A DNA stretch of 64,000 nucleotides from Buxus sempervirens. Its lineage: Eukaryota; Streptophyta; Magnoliopsida; Buxales; Buxaceae. The notes under the pieces are model-generated. The model made no database searches, was not told the DNA's origin, and was given only the letters and a program-made list of their open reading frames with translations. Where the stretch lies: assembly GCA_947561395.2 (NCBI GenBank), contig OX387190.1:9108858-9172857 (forward strand), written 5' to 3'. The translations under genes were made by a program, and so were the position numbers. This document shows positions 32,783-44,188 of this stretch, in pieces (the first letter of the stretch is position 1; every line of letters begins with the position of its first letter).

Positions 32783-34518
32783 TGTAAAACCCCGATATTT
32801 TCTACATGATTTTTATTATTTATTTGGACGAATAAACTTAATGAGTTGTGTATATGTAGGGAACCTCGGTGGGAGAGCATGTTCGGAATCAATGATTTTC
32901 AAAATTCGTCGAGCGGCAATGTAAGTATGGTAAGTATAAATACTTAAGGAAAATTAAGTTCGTAGGGTTCGCAATACCTCGCATACTTTGTGTTGAAGGC
33001 GATTGCGGCTATTGATCTAGGTTTTAGGGAGAGAAGAAGACTGTGAGTTTTTCCTGCCGATCAGAGAGTTTGGAATCAAAGTTTGCAGAAGGAAAAATCT
33101 CTTGTGAACAGAGGAGCAACTGAGTGTCGATTTCGAACCGACGAGCGACTGTTGGTGATCGGCTGTGGTTCGAGTAATTGCTGTTGCAGGGATTTAAGCA
33201 TGCAAGAGGTGAGTAGCATCGTTTTAAATCTGGGTTTTGGCTTTGATCAATGAGTTTAGTCGTATTGCATATGATTCTGGAAAATACAGTTTCGAATGTG
33301 AGTTCTTAGAAGGATTTTTAAAGATAAATATTAATGTGTTTAGAATAATTTTGAAACCTGTTTAAACGTTTCTGGGGGATAGTAGAAGGTTAGAAAAATT
33401 GTTACAGAGATCAAAAATTCAGTCAGTCATGGAGATTTCGCATTAACAGAGAGTTGAAAATTGTAGGGGGGTCCGCCGGGTTGGCGCCTGCCTAGCGACA
33501 ACTAGTTTGGTCAGCGCGAGAATTAAAAACAGCTACAGCCGAGGTTGCGCTCATCTCGCGCCGAGTGGTTTAGTTAAGCGCGAGACCGTTTTCTCCTTAT
33601 CGCCAAGCTCGCGCCTAGTTATTTTGGAGATAGCGCGAAGTGTATTTGTTTTACTGAGTTATTGCCGACCTCGCGTCAAGCGCTAGAGGTCAGCGCAAAC
33701 CCTAAGACTTAGCCAAAATGGGGATTAGACCAAATCAGCTAGATTTTGATATTTGGAGGGTTCAATCACTTTACCAATGACTTGTTTAGGATATTAGAAA
33801 TACTATTTCCTGTTCAAACACCCTGAGATTATTAAGTGGAATTTCTGGTAATCCTTAGGAGTTTTCAAGGTGAATTTTAAGGGCTATCGGTAGGTGATGT
33901 TATTGTTCCTAACACTAGGAGTTCATGATTTATTCCTCTTTTGTTATACACTTGTACTTGATTTAGAATTGTTTTAACCTGGTTTTACTTGATTGAAAGT
34001 TCTGAAATGTATTTATAAAGATTCTATTGGTGTGAGTAGATGGGTTATTACAACTGGTCTTGTGTTATGAGATTTGAGTAAATACTGAAAGTACATGAGG
34101 TACTGTTCTGGTCCAAAGGGACATGTGTTGAGCTGTGTTGTGTTCTGGTCCAAAACGTATCTCACTCTTTTGTTTTTGTTTTGTTTTTAGATACTCGAGG
34201 TGAGGCAACTACTGGGGTAGATCCGACTGAGACATATAGGGAGGAAGATTACTATTACATTCCTTAGACTTGTAGGTTATTTTTGAATTGACACTCTTGA
34301 ATTAATTAAATTTTGGAAGTGTAATAAAGTAGTTTGAGGTTGAACCATTTGATCTTAATTAAGTTGAATATTGAATTCTTAGATAAATTATGATTGTGAA
34401 CTTTGATATGGTTTAGTTTAGATGATTATCCAGCGATCACAATTCTTTAAGATCCTTACCTAACACTTCGTGAGACATGTTATACCTTTATTGAACAACA
34501 CGGATCTGGGGCGTTACA
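32783..34518 (+). mobile_element. Solo LTR, chromovirus family, TSD TATAT
   Basis: It starts TGTAAAACCCCG and ends GGGGCGTTACA between exact TATAT duplications (32778-32782 and 34519-34523). At 1736 bp it is the shortest complete LTR of the family here and so shows the minimal module. That comprises TATAAATAC (32935-32943), donor-like AAGAG|GTGAGTAGC (about 33209), a GC-rich block with GCGCCTGCC and CGCGCCTAG words (33470-33700), a TTTTTAG acceptor-like site (34190) and an acidic frame 34191-34267. It carries no minisatellite and splits the Ac-like transposase. Confidence 0.96.
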
Positions 34519-36280
34519 TATATTAAAACAATACTTAAACTTAAATATAGATGAATGTTTATTTCATGTTAGGTGTGCTTGTCACACCCTAAATTTAGTT
34601 GTGCAGGATGACTTAAAAATTGTCCAATATCATTTAACAAATATTAGAGATGCAGTAAGATATTTAAAACAATCTAGCACAACTGCTAGATAATTTAAAA
34701 ATTATTGTGCAAGTTTAGGAAAGCAACCTAAAAAAATTACCCTAGATGTTAAAAATAGGTGGAACTCAACATATTTAATGCTAGAAGCTGTACTAGAATT
34801 AAAACAAGAACTTACACTGTTTTATAAAACAAAAGTGCCTCAAAGTGAACTAATAGAACTTGATTGGCAAATAGTAGAAATTTTAAGAGATTTTTTAAAA
34901 GTTTTTTATGATGCAACAAGATATTTATTAGCGGTTTATTGTCCAACATCCCCGAGCATTTTAAATTTTTTATATCAAATAAGTATTTGCTTTAAACAAT
35001 ATAGAAACATGCCCGTTGCTAAGGATATTTGCCATGCAATGGAAGCTAAAATTTTAAAATATTAGCAAGATATGCCTAATTTATATTGTTTAGCTAGTAC
35101 AATAGACCCTAGGATTAAATTAGGAGTGGAAAACTTAATAGATGGAATAAATGAGAATATGAATTCTTCTTTTCAAATAGATATACGTAAAATAAGAACC
35201 TATTAGAAAGACTTTTTTCTGAATATGATACTAGCTGTAGCAGACAAGGTCAGACTCAGACCCAAGAAGCACTGCCAGATAATTCCCATTGGAATTTTTT
35301 AAGTGGGAGAAGAAGGGGAAAACAATCAGCATCTAGTAGTGGGGGATCATCTGAGTTAAGGATTTATTTAGAAAGCCCCCAAATACTTTTACATGCTATG
35401 GAATAGCATAGTTCTTTTAACATTTTGGCATGGTGGAAGCAAAATCAGGTTAGTTATCCTGTGCTTTCCGTCATAGCACATGATCTACTAACGGTTCGGG
35501 TGTCCACAGTTGCATCGGAATCAACTTTTAGCGCAAGTGGACGAACAGTGGATGACTACATGAGCAGATTAACGCCGGAGATGGTACAAGTATGTGTCTG
35601 TCTTACAGACTGGTTAAGGGCGGAACTGAGAGATCAGGAATATGCTGATGATCAACTTGTTGGAGACTTCGATGATTTGAATCTTGATTTAATCTTCCAT
35701 ATTAGTCTAAGTATTATTATATTTTTTGTAATCAAAGTTTAAGAACTTTACTTTCTCTTTTTTTTTCTTTTAAATTGCAAATGAAAGATAGATGAGTGGG
35801 TGTCAACCTAGTTGGGATGTGCTCATACTATAGTGATACAATATTATTTGTGCAAGTGATTATGTATTATTTGCAAAGTTGTACTTGTACTTGTAATAAT
35901 TAATTAATTTATATTTTTTGAGCAAAATCTATCCCAATATGTGGAAGACAATTTTGTGAATAATAAATAGATTTTTTAGAATTTTTTTTTGTGATTTCTT
36001 ACTATTTTTTGGAATTTTCCTTGATTTTTTTAAAAAAAATCATTTTTTATACCCCAGGCTCGCCAAGCCCGGCATGGCCCGCTGGCTGGGGCATGCCGGG
36101 CCAAGGTCTATATAAAACGGGTCGGGCGTGCTGCGGCCTGCGCTAAACAGGCTTGAGCCATGCCGGGCCGGCAAGTTTAGCAACTCAGAGCCTCCAACAA
36201 TAAAATGACATTTATTATTAATTATTTTAAAATGATATTACTAATTTCTAAATATTGAGACTTAAGTGACAGGATCTGGG

Positions 36281-37130
36281 TAGGTATGAGCGGCGGGCCG
36301 TGGCACGCCAGGCTCGTTTTTGCCAGGACCCCGGCCCGGCACGGCACGCCCCAGCAGGCGTGCCGTGCCGGGCTGGCGGGCCAGTATTAATTTTTTTTTT
36401 AAAAATAAAGAAAAAATTCAAAAAAATCACCAAAAAATCCAAAAAAATTCTGAAAAATATTTTTATTATTCACAAAATTGTTTTACATATATTTGGATAG
36501 ATTTTGCTCAAAAAAATATAAATTACATCCATTAAAGACTTAAAGTAGTCTAATTAAAAACTATGGACTAAACAAATATATTTAATTGGAGATTTTATAA
36601 CAGTTTTTTGGGTTTATTTATACTTAGTTATTTTCTTAGCTTTAAATGATTATATATAAGAGTTTCAACAATCATGTGGTATCTTTAATTTTTAGGTAAA
36701 ATATTTTAATTATGATACTATTGTTGCAAGAAGTTGATTTGTCCTAGTGGTTAAAGAGACAGGTTTTCAGTCCCTTGGACAAGGTTCGAATATTGTAATG
36801 ACCAATTTTTGGCTATTTAAACTAGTTGGGCCGTTGGAGCGTGCCCTGCGGGCCCACACGCAGGCCAGCCCGTCTGGGCGCTCGGGCCAGCCCGCCTAGG
36901 CACGCGCGACTGGGCCGTTGGAGCGTGCCCAGCGGGCCCATAGGCAGGCCAGCCCGTCTGGGCGCGCGGGCCAGCCCGCCTAGGCACGCGCGGGCCCGGC
37001 CCGCGTGCCCTGGCGGGCCGTGCCCAAACGGGCCGCGAGGCCAGGACCCCCCGGCCCGGCACGGCACGTGTACTGCATGCTACAGTGCGCGTGCCGTGCT
37101 CGGGCCGGCACGGCCCGTTGCTCGTCCCTA
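36281..37130. mobile_element. Non-autonomous hAT element, TSD GATCTGGG
   Basis: Exact 8-bp duplications GATCTGGG (36273-36280 and 37131-37138) bound 850 bp with terminal inverted repeats TAGG(T/G)A(T/C)GAGC..CGGGCCGTG. There is no transposase. The right half is extremely GC-rich, with an 84-bp unit repeated twice from 36828 and 36912. The ends resemble the Ac-like hAT just to the left (TAGGGATG..CGGGCCATGCCGGGCC), so that family could have moved it. It lies about 255 bp upstream of the PI31 start codon. Reading frames inside are compositional artefacts. Confidence 0.94.
36741..36795 (+). repeat. tRNA-like (SINE head) fragment
   Basis: GTCCTAGTGGTTAAAGAG resembles an RNA polymerase III A box, and GGTTCGAATAT, about 30 bp later, resembles a B box. 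No full cloverleaf or CCA end can be drawn, so it is not a tRNA gene. It is probably part of a tRNA-derived SINE inside the non-autonomous hAT. Confidence 0.55.
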
Positions 37131-37138
37131 GATCTGGG

Positions 37139-37392
37139 TTTTAAAGAAAAAAGAGTCACTAAAAACCGATTCTCCCTTACTAGATTTTATAATTTCTCCG
37201 AAAAATAACTCTTCCAAATTAATCAGAATCGCGTTCCCACCAAAAGCTCGCCCTGAAAAGAAGGCGGCGGCGGTGGCGGTGGGAGTCGGCCGAGGCATTT
37301 CTTATGTCTCTTTTAAGCGTATAGTCTCGAAGGTCGAGGCCTCAAAACTAAACGAAACCAATCTAACAAGCAAATCAGAGGTTGCAGAGAAC
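37139..37392 (+). promoter_or_regulatory. Promoter and 5' UTR region of PI31
   Basis: Only about 255 bp separate the transposon from the start codon. A weak TTTATAAT lies near 37182. A purine and GGC-repeat leader (37255-37290) is typical of a plant 5' UTR. The reading frame is open upstream of the ATG without another ATG, so translation most likely starts at 37393. Any promoter element further upstream now lies beyond an 850-bp insertion. Confidence 0.5.
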
Positions 37393-40300
37393 ATGGCGAG
37401 TGAGAGTTCTGTCATGGCGGTAATTAGGGCTTCGCGGCCTTCTTTCAGAAACGCCCACGATAAGGTAGCTTTTGCTGTGCACGCCTCGTTAGTCGCTGCT
37501 GGCTACCTCCTTACGGCCACCGGACCACCGGCCTTCTCCGAAACTTCATTATCTTCTCCTTCTAATGGTACTCTCTTTTGATTTGTCTATTTCCTTCTTG
37601 TTATAGATACCAAGTTCCCTGTAATTGGTTCCGAACGAATTTGTGGTTATTTGTTCGCTGTTCTTTCTGGGTTCTTCTGAATTTTTTTTTCTGAGTTACT
37701 TGTATTTGTTGGTAGACGAAGTGGGAATCGACAATTGGAATGGAACCGATGATTGTTATGCGTTTGTTTACACAAACCCTGAAAAGGGTTCGAAGAAGGT
37801 CTTGGTTAAATGCCTGGTAATGGGAGCTAAATTACTGATTGATGCCTTGAAAGAGAGCGACGAGGAGCCTTTGCATCTGGAAATCGAGTAGGTTTTTTGT
37901 TTAATCTTGGTTTCTTGTGGATGGGATTTCTTTACTTTTTTTAAACTATAATGATTATGCAGTTCTTATGGGATTTGGTGCTCTTACAGTGCTGGGGACT
38001 ATGATGGAGGCGATGGGACTAATAATTATGCTGCAAAGTACAAGAATTTTGGGAAGCTTGTGGGGATTTTGAATAAAGAACTCCTGAGTAAGTTGGATGG
38101 TCCAGCGACTGGGATGAGCAGTTCAGCCCCAAACCCTCTGAGGTATATTAAGCTTGAGTTTGGTGGAAGATCATTATGTTTCAGGAAAGGATGTACTAGT
38201 AACAAAAGTAGAGTTAATGGGGACTACAGTTTTCATGGCTCTCAAAGATCTGGTGGAATAGAAGATTCCAATCTGCTATTATATGTTGCTTCCTACAAAT
38301 GAATGTGATTTTTCTTTTTCTTTTTAAGTCCATGCATATCCTAAGAGATAAACGGAGTGATTTCCATGTTACTAGAATACATCCTTTTAGTCATTCTATG
38401 GATTCATTTTTGCATACAATAATAAGTTTGTTGATAGTCCATATACATACTCTCAATTAATCAACGCCAAATGTCTGATCCCAAATAAATTGTGATCAGC
38501 AATATGAATCATGTCTCTATCCGAATTTATTGAAGACCATATGTTCAATTATCCTCTTGGTGTTTGTATCAATTCTGACATACTCCACCAATGTTATTTT
38601 TGGTCATCCCTGTACCGTCTTTGATCTGATAGTGAATATGCTCTCACAAATTCTCACAATTGCCTCCCTAGGTCTTTGCTTTAAATTACTAAACGACCTT
38701 AACCTACCTACCTTTATCTTAACACTTACCTGGGCAATACTTAATTACTCTTGAATATGTTCATTTCTTTTGTTACCTTTCTTAGATTTCTAACACATCC
38801 ATCGTAACATCTGAATCTCATACCATATTGGAATATTTGTCCAGTATGTGTTTAACCAAATTTTTTTGTTATAAACACTTGCAGTTCCGGAAGAGGTGAA
38901 AGATTGGATGTTGACCTAAATATACATGGTCCTAGGATCGCTGAGCCTCGGGGCACTGAGCCATTTACTTCAGGGTATTCACTATAAAACTTTCTATTTT
39001 GTTTCCCTTACATCCATTTTCTTGAAAGGATGATATATAAAGCACATTAAAAAATATCGTTTTTCTTTTTTCCAATTGCACATTACTGCATTTATGAATT
39101 AAAATTTCATGTATTTTAGCTGCTGTGTTTCCTTTAATGGAACCTGTGGATGCATCTTCTGTCTCTTCAGTTGCACTTTTTTGCTCATTTTTTAATATCC
39201 TATAAAATAGATTTAGGAATGTAATTTTCTGGATTATCATCTCCAAGAATCAGTTTAATATTGTTAGACTCATCTTGGGATAAAAAACGCTCCAACACCT
39301 TTTCCTCTTATCAGTTATCATAAAGCTGAGAATCAACATGACTAGGGGGTTCTGGTGTTCTACTAGTTATTGTAATATAATTTCTAGAATAGTGTTTTTA
39401 TAATTTTTTCTTGTCCATGAACTGGTATTAGAGCTGGCAATGGCTCAGTGGGGCTAGTTTTGGGTATTAATGGGATGGCGCTCATCCTAAACATTCCTTT
39501 TTTTATTATCAGTAATGAAAGCTTGTATTAAAACATAAAGATATGTAACAGTAAAGATCCCTGTTTAATTTACAGGTTAAAAATATAAATCACACGCAGC
39601 CTACTTCAACCCATACGACACAACTAGCCATTTTAATCTCCCTTTTAATATAAAAGAAACATAGTAAATAATAATAAATTAGTGTATAAACAATAATATA
39701 TAATTTGAAGTCTTGTAGTAAATAATAATAAATTAGTGTATAAACAATAATATATAATTTGAAATCTCATTTTATTTGTAGATATTATACAGTATATGTA
39801 TTGACTGGATGCACATCATTTTGTGCAACCAGGCATACAACAGGCCTATGATTGGCTCATTGTATCCTAAAACTAGTTTAAAAAAAAAAATTAATAAGTT
39901 TTTACTATGATGGTAAAAACCCCAGGATTCTGGCATGAAATCATGGATTGAATCTAAGGAGACTTTGGCCAAAGGCCAAAATTAGGCATGTTATACAAGC
40001 TACCTTGTCCAAGAATCTGCTTTGAAGGGCCTTCATTGTTTTATGGTCCCATGTTTTCAATAATTAAAATATAAAGTAGAAGCACATTCTATGAGCACAA
40101 ATAGGATTCAATGACCCAATGGACCAAGAAGCCCAAAGCAAAATTGACCCATTTTTTTAAAGGTTTGATTTGTATCCATCCTTTTAGTGAAACCTCAACC
40201 CAAAACCCTCTTAAGTGTGGGTAGACTGCATCAGGGTATGAGTCCAGTCTCTATGCTAAGGGGCTTGATTTGTTGTAAAAAGTTTAATAGACTATTGGCT

Positions 40301-42561
40301 TATGTGGTGATGCTAGCTTGTCAATGCTACGTAGAGGATCATTCAGGTCATAAATAGTGTCTTGGGTATTTCTATCCTTTTTTCCTTAAACTTCATGATA
40401 GGTGTCCTAGTTAGATTCATGAAGACTGAGAATTTCCTACTGCTGAAAAGATTCAACTCAAGGAGTTTGGAGGCTCCGAAATAGATTCTCAATTTTCAAT
40501 ATATTTTAATGACATGCCTGTTTCTGGTCATCAGGTTAATTTGATACCAATATTTCTATGCAGCACTTAAAGATGCCTGTGACATTATTGATTTAATCTC
40601 AGTTGGGAAAGTTGAGAATACTTTGTATTGTTTGATTATCCAATCTTGTTGATCTAGCATCTATTATGCTTCCAAATACGGAAACCTGCTTTACTTTTGG
40701 GCTGTCCTCCTCCCTCTGTATTTTAGAATAGATTTTAGTCTTACATTTGCAAGCAGCTAGTGATAAAGTAAGTATCAGATCGAATACCTGGACTAGTCTA
40801 GGCGTCTTATTGTTGCTGGTGACAATAAAATTATTTACTGCCATGGAAAAAAAAAAATCATGTCTCATTGGCCTGCATACGAATTTCTGCACAAAATCTG
40901 TGATTTAGCTATCAGGGTAAATAAGTTCTGATTTTATTCTATGGCAATGTTTATCATGAGATTGGATGATTCTTTCAGTACATACTGGTTCCAAGTTAAC
41001 GATTAAGGTATTTTTTATTCTTATTTCATTTTGGGTGTAACTATGATTTATATATGGTAGTCAAGAAATTCAAAAAAGTAATATATGAACTTGACTGTTT
41101 TCTTAATGGTCATAATGGTATATATTTTATGCTGCCACGTTGACACCTTTATAATCTGGCTACTTTATAGAATGTGAAATTGGTTGTTGCATTTAAGGTG
41201 TAAGGTATGTTGTTGATGTTCTATACGTGAAAATAAGGGGTACTTGTATTACCTAGTGGATCTGGTATCATTTCTTGAACTAGAGGATATGATGAAGAGT
41301 TAAAATCTTTGGTTTTCATTGATTCTGTTCAATTAAATGATAAGAAGAAATGTCTTTACTTCTTAGGCTTAAGAACCCATAATTGAGTTTATTGTACACA
41401 AATTATTGATTGTGTTAGTCACCTTGAAATTGCAACTAAATGATTATGGTTTGCAGAACTAACATTGGATATTTATATTTCATTTTGAGTTAATTTTCTA
41501 CGTTTGTCATTTCTCTTCTGCTTTTCGTACTATGTAGAATTGTGTATCCTCCAGTGCCTCCCCCTGGTGGAAGTGATATCTTCCCTGGTCCTGGTGCGGG
41601 AATGCATCCTATAAGGTTTCTTCCATCTCCTTTGACTTGTCATATTATTCACTAGTCACAATTAATGAGTTAACCATCCTAGATCTATTTCATCTTGTGT
41701 TTCAGAGGTGACCCTGGCTTTGGTGGAAGCATGCTTATAGGTGTGTAACCTGACCTTTTGGCCTTTATTGGAGAAGAATATATATATATATATATATATT
41801 GAAAGTTAGTACTCATTTATCCTTGGTGGAGCAGGACCAAATGATCCCCGATGGTTTGGAGGAGGCATATATGGAGATCCTAGATTCCTTGGGGGTGGAC
41901 CGTGAGTAAATTATAATATTCTTTCACATTTTCCGAATTGATGAGATAATCGTTTTGTCACATCCTGCGGAAGCTAATGTTAGAAAGGTTAATTGAAACA
42001 GGGGTGTTCCACCAGGTGCTCGCTTTGATCCATACGGTCCACCTGGTGTTCCTGGTTTTGATCCTAATGTGTTTGTCAGGTATATTTATATTGAAGTTAA
42101 CGTTATTCCATGGTTTAGCAATGATGATTTTGATGTGGTATTGTTATTTCTCCTTGATATAGCTTTTCAAATTTCTTATTCGCTGTAGAAAATAGGTGCC
42201 TTTCCAGTTTCAGTTTGAGACAGGCTTCCTTGGGTTGCGGCACTGCAAAACAAGAAATATGAATGCCAATTGTTTGTTTTCCATCTAACCTCAAGGTTTA
42301 GGTTCCATGTCTATTTAGAATATTTGAATTAAGTTGGTGATGCCATGAACATCACTGATAAATTGAACGCGGTAGAGTGCATATTTCACTGAATTTTCAT
42401 TGTTTTTGTTCCAACTCAAGAAAAGGCTTTTGTTATGGGTTACATTGCATTCTTGCTTCTGTTCTTAAATTTTCTTGGAAATGTCTTGTAGAGGGCCGCG
42501 GAGACCTGGGAGCAGGACGCATCCGGACCTGGAGCCCTTCAGGGACGGTTCTGATTTTTAA
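37393..42561 (+). CDS. PTRE1: Proteasome regulator PI31 (PTRE1-like), nine exons
   Basis: Coding exons: 37393-37567, 37716-37887, 37990-38142, 38885-38974, 41538-41615, 41706-41740, 41835-41901, 42002-42079 and 42492-42561. All introns are GT-AG and phases fit, giving 305 residues, close to the Arabidopsis PI31 protein as I recall it (about 300). The N-terminal PI31/FP domain (residues 1 to about 150) has VMAVIRASRPSFRN, HDKVAFAVHASL and GSKKVLVKCLVMG. The C-terminal half is Gly/Pro-rich with GSDIFPGPGAGMHP, ARFDPYGPPGVPGF and HPDLEPFRDGSDF at the end. In the family these halves mediate dimer/F-box partner contact and 20S proteasome binding; in Arabidopsis PTRE1 promotes 26S activity and affects auxin signalling. 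The frame is intact. It is the only host gene I can support here. Intron 4 is long (2.56 kb). Confidence 0.96.
38975..41537 (+). other. Long intron 4 of PI31
   Basis: The intron holds no recognisable gene or full transposon. A 54-bp unit beginning TAGTAAATAATAATAAATT is directly duplicated at 39662 and 39716. The rest is AT-rich intron. Reading frames on either strand here lack family signatures. Confidence 0.7.
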
Positions 42562-42670
42562 TTGCAATCAACAGTGTGCATGCATGTGAGATAGAGAGGA
42601 GAGAGATAACGAGACTAATTATCATCTTCAGTAGTATTTTATGGTTGGGGTGCATACAATGCTTTCTCTA

Positions 42671-42838
42671 CTGAATGTATATGCCTGGTTTTTTTTGGCT
42701 CTTCTTGAGGATATGGTACTTGTGATGGTTTCTTCTTTTTTGGAACATTTTATACTGAATGTATATGCCTGTTCTTTTTGGCTCTTCTTGGGGATATGGT
42801 CGTTATGATGGTTTTTTCCTTTTTGGGACATCTTGTGT
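42671..42838 (+). repeat. 84-bp direct duplication in PI31 3' UTR region
   Basis: Two copies start CTGAATGTATATGCCTG at 42671 and 42755. Each contains GGCTCTTCTTG(A/G)GGATATGGT and GATGGTTT(C/T)TTC. They lie 110-280 bp after the stop codon, so they are probably within or just past the 3' UTR. Confidence 0.85.
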
Positions 42839-43125
42839 AAGGATATTTTGAGAGCTTAATTGCTAGATCTGCACTGGCTTCCATCAATGGGGCTGTAGAC
42901 CAAGAAATCATTGTTGCTTAATGTTGTGTTATTGGGAAGACATATATGTAACTGTGCGAGTACATTCCATGTTATAAATCTGAAAATGTTATAAATATCT
43001 CTGGCCTGGCGATTGGATGCGGTGTTTGGGTCCAGTCGGTCTGCCAATACAAGATTTTTCTAAGGAACTTGAATATTTTTGCCTTCTAATTAGGATCCAT
43101 GTGATCGTTTGCGAGGCCATATCAA

Positions 43126-43250
43126 CTGGTCCCTCACGCTGGAAGATCTGCTGGTCCAACGGTGGAAGGTGTGTACACATAGGCTTTATGCACCTATGTG
43201 GACACATATATCACCGTTGAATCAGCAGATCTTCCAGCCAAGGGCTCCAG
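43126..43250. mobile_element. Hairpin MITE-like element
   Basis: The 125-bp stretch folds back on itself almost end to end. CTGG..CCCT and CTGGAAGATCTGCTG pair with CAGCAGATCTTCCAG and AGGG..CCAG. Inner arms CAACGGTG/CACCGTTG and CACATAGG/CCTATGTG close on a loop around CTTTATG. There is no coding. This is typical of a stem-loop (foldback) MITE; I could not define a target duplication. Confidence 0.75.
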
Positions 43251-43269
43251 CAGATTTGAAGTCATTGTT

Positions 43270-43625
43270 TGCAGCTTCGTTGTTATTTGTTTATCTCATG
43301 AGAAAATATGTGTGATTGTTTGCACCTTAGTTGTTATTTGTTTTCCTCATGAGAAAATATAGTCACCTAAAGCACTAGGGATCAGGGGGTTTGATTTGAT
43401 AGACCATCTGATTCTTAGACGGTTGTTCACGTGGGCCTACTTAGGTTGCGTTTGTCATTGCTTCTCAAAAATTGTTTCAAAAGGTAAAAAAAACAATTAG
43501 ATTGTTTTTGTTTTTATAAAGATCTATTCATGAAGCAAAACTGTTTAAAAAGTAAAAAAAACAATTAGATTTTTTTTTTGCTTTTATAAAGGTATATTCA
43601 CGAAGCAAAACTGTTTGATTTATAT
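43270..43625. repeat. Short tandem duplications after PI31
   Basis: There are two adjacent cases. TTAGTTGTTATTTGTTTTCCTCATGAGAAAATAT at 43327 is a second copy of a roughly 50-bp unit starting near 43272. A block of about 75 bp with AAAAAACAATTAGATT and GAAGCAAAACTGTTT also occurs twice (43480-43625). No gene is seen. Confidence 0.75.
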
Positions 43626-43689
43626 TTGCTTTATTTAGAAAAACAAAAAAATATGTTTGGAAACATAAAAAAGTAAGTTATTTCTTTGT

Positions 43690-44188
43690 TAATATTATCA
43701 CTATTATAATAAGAGTTAGTGGTAGTGGTGGATGGGGCTGTTGGTGGTGTTGGATGGTACATGGTAGTAGTGGTGGTGGTGGTGGATAGTACTAGTAGTT
43801 GGTAGTGGTAAGCATGATTTGGGTGGTGGGTAGGGGGTATTGTTGTGGGTGAATGGGTGGGTGGTGGCAGAGGTGGTGGGTGAGAGGGTGGATGGGTGAT
43901 GATAGTAGTGGTGGTAGTGGTATTGGTGGTTGGGGGTGGTGGTAGTGAGTGGGGTTGTGGTGGTGGGTGAATGGGTGGATGGTAGTCTTAGTGGTGGTGG
44001 TGGTGGTATTGGTGGATGGAGGTGGTATTGGGTGCATGAATGGTGATGGTAATGGTGTTTGTGGTGGGTAGGGGTGGTGTGGTAGTGGGGGAGTAGATGG
44101 GTGTTGGTAGTTGTGGTGGGAATGTTGTTGGTGGTTGTACTTTTGGGGGATGATAGTGATGGTGATATTTAGTGGGGTGTGATGGTGC
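43690..44188. repeat. GGT/GGTG-rich low-complexity tract
   Basis: The tract is almost pure G and T on the plus strand, with GGTGGTGG and GGGTGGATGGGT words. It resumes at 45113-45216 and again at 47627-47700, so it is one tract broken by a MITE and a solo LTR. Long minus-strand frames rich in His, Pro and Thr are artefacts of the repeat. Many closely spaced GGG runs could form G-quadruplexes. Confidence 0.9.

Larger units (their letters stand above)
28834..35742 (+). pseudogene. Ac-like hAT transposase, decayed and split
   Basis: Surviving segments are 28834-29404, 32476-32782 and 34524-35742, separated by two LTR insertions. The first begins MDPRHPMFF and holds a BED zinc finger (VWLNFTIE, VCNH, MHLQKC) with frame shifts near 29100-29135. 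EEELPFR-like and LAPGYKSFSRYTLRKDA follow. The second reads VALTLDIWTS, YLAITSHYID and MALALDNASAN. The third has HVRCACHTLNLVV, NRWNSTYLML and the dimerisation domain (VSTVASESTFSASGRTVDDY, near 35500-35570). In-frame stops are visible at about 34690, 35063 and 35403, with a frame change near 35205. A dead element, older than both LTRs. Confidence 0.9.
27972..36186 (+). mobile_element. Ac-like hAT transposon holding two solo LTRs
   Basis: The left end is TAGGGATGCTTACCGGGCC and the right end is GCCGGGCCGGCAAGTTTAGCAACTCA, with many GCCGGGCC/GGCCCG words near both ends (27980-28110 and 36060-36180). Flanking octamers match at about six of eight bases (TGGAGCCT and CAGAGCCT), as expected for an old 8-bp duplication. 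Removing the LTRs at 29405-32470 and 32783-34518 with their duplications leaves about 3.4 kb, a normal length for an Ac-type element. The transposase is decayed (see 28834-35742). Confidence 0.82.

Noticed and set aside
36741-36795. A complete tRNA gene
   Set aside because: A- and B-box-like words are present but acceptor and anticodon stems cannot be drawn; SINE fragment preferred.
36817-37131. GC-rich frames of 80-100 codons on both strands
   Set aside because: They are compositional: the 84-bp GC-rich duplication in the non-autonomous hAT leaves all frames open.
37273-37392. An earlier start for PI31 in the open upstream frame
   Set aside because: No ATG lies in frame upstream of 37393, and homologous proteins begin at the equivalent of this methionine.
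38530-40892. Open frames within PI31 intron 4 on both strands
   Set aside because: Short, no domain, AT-rich composition typical of intron.
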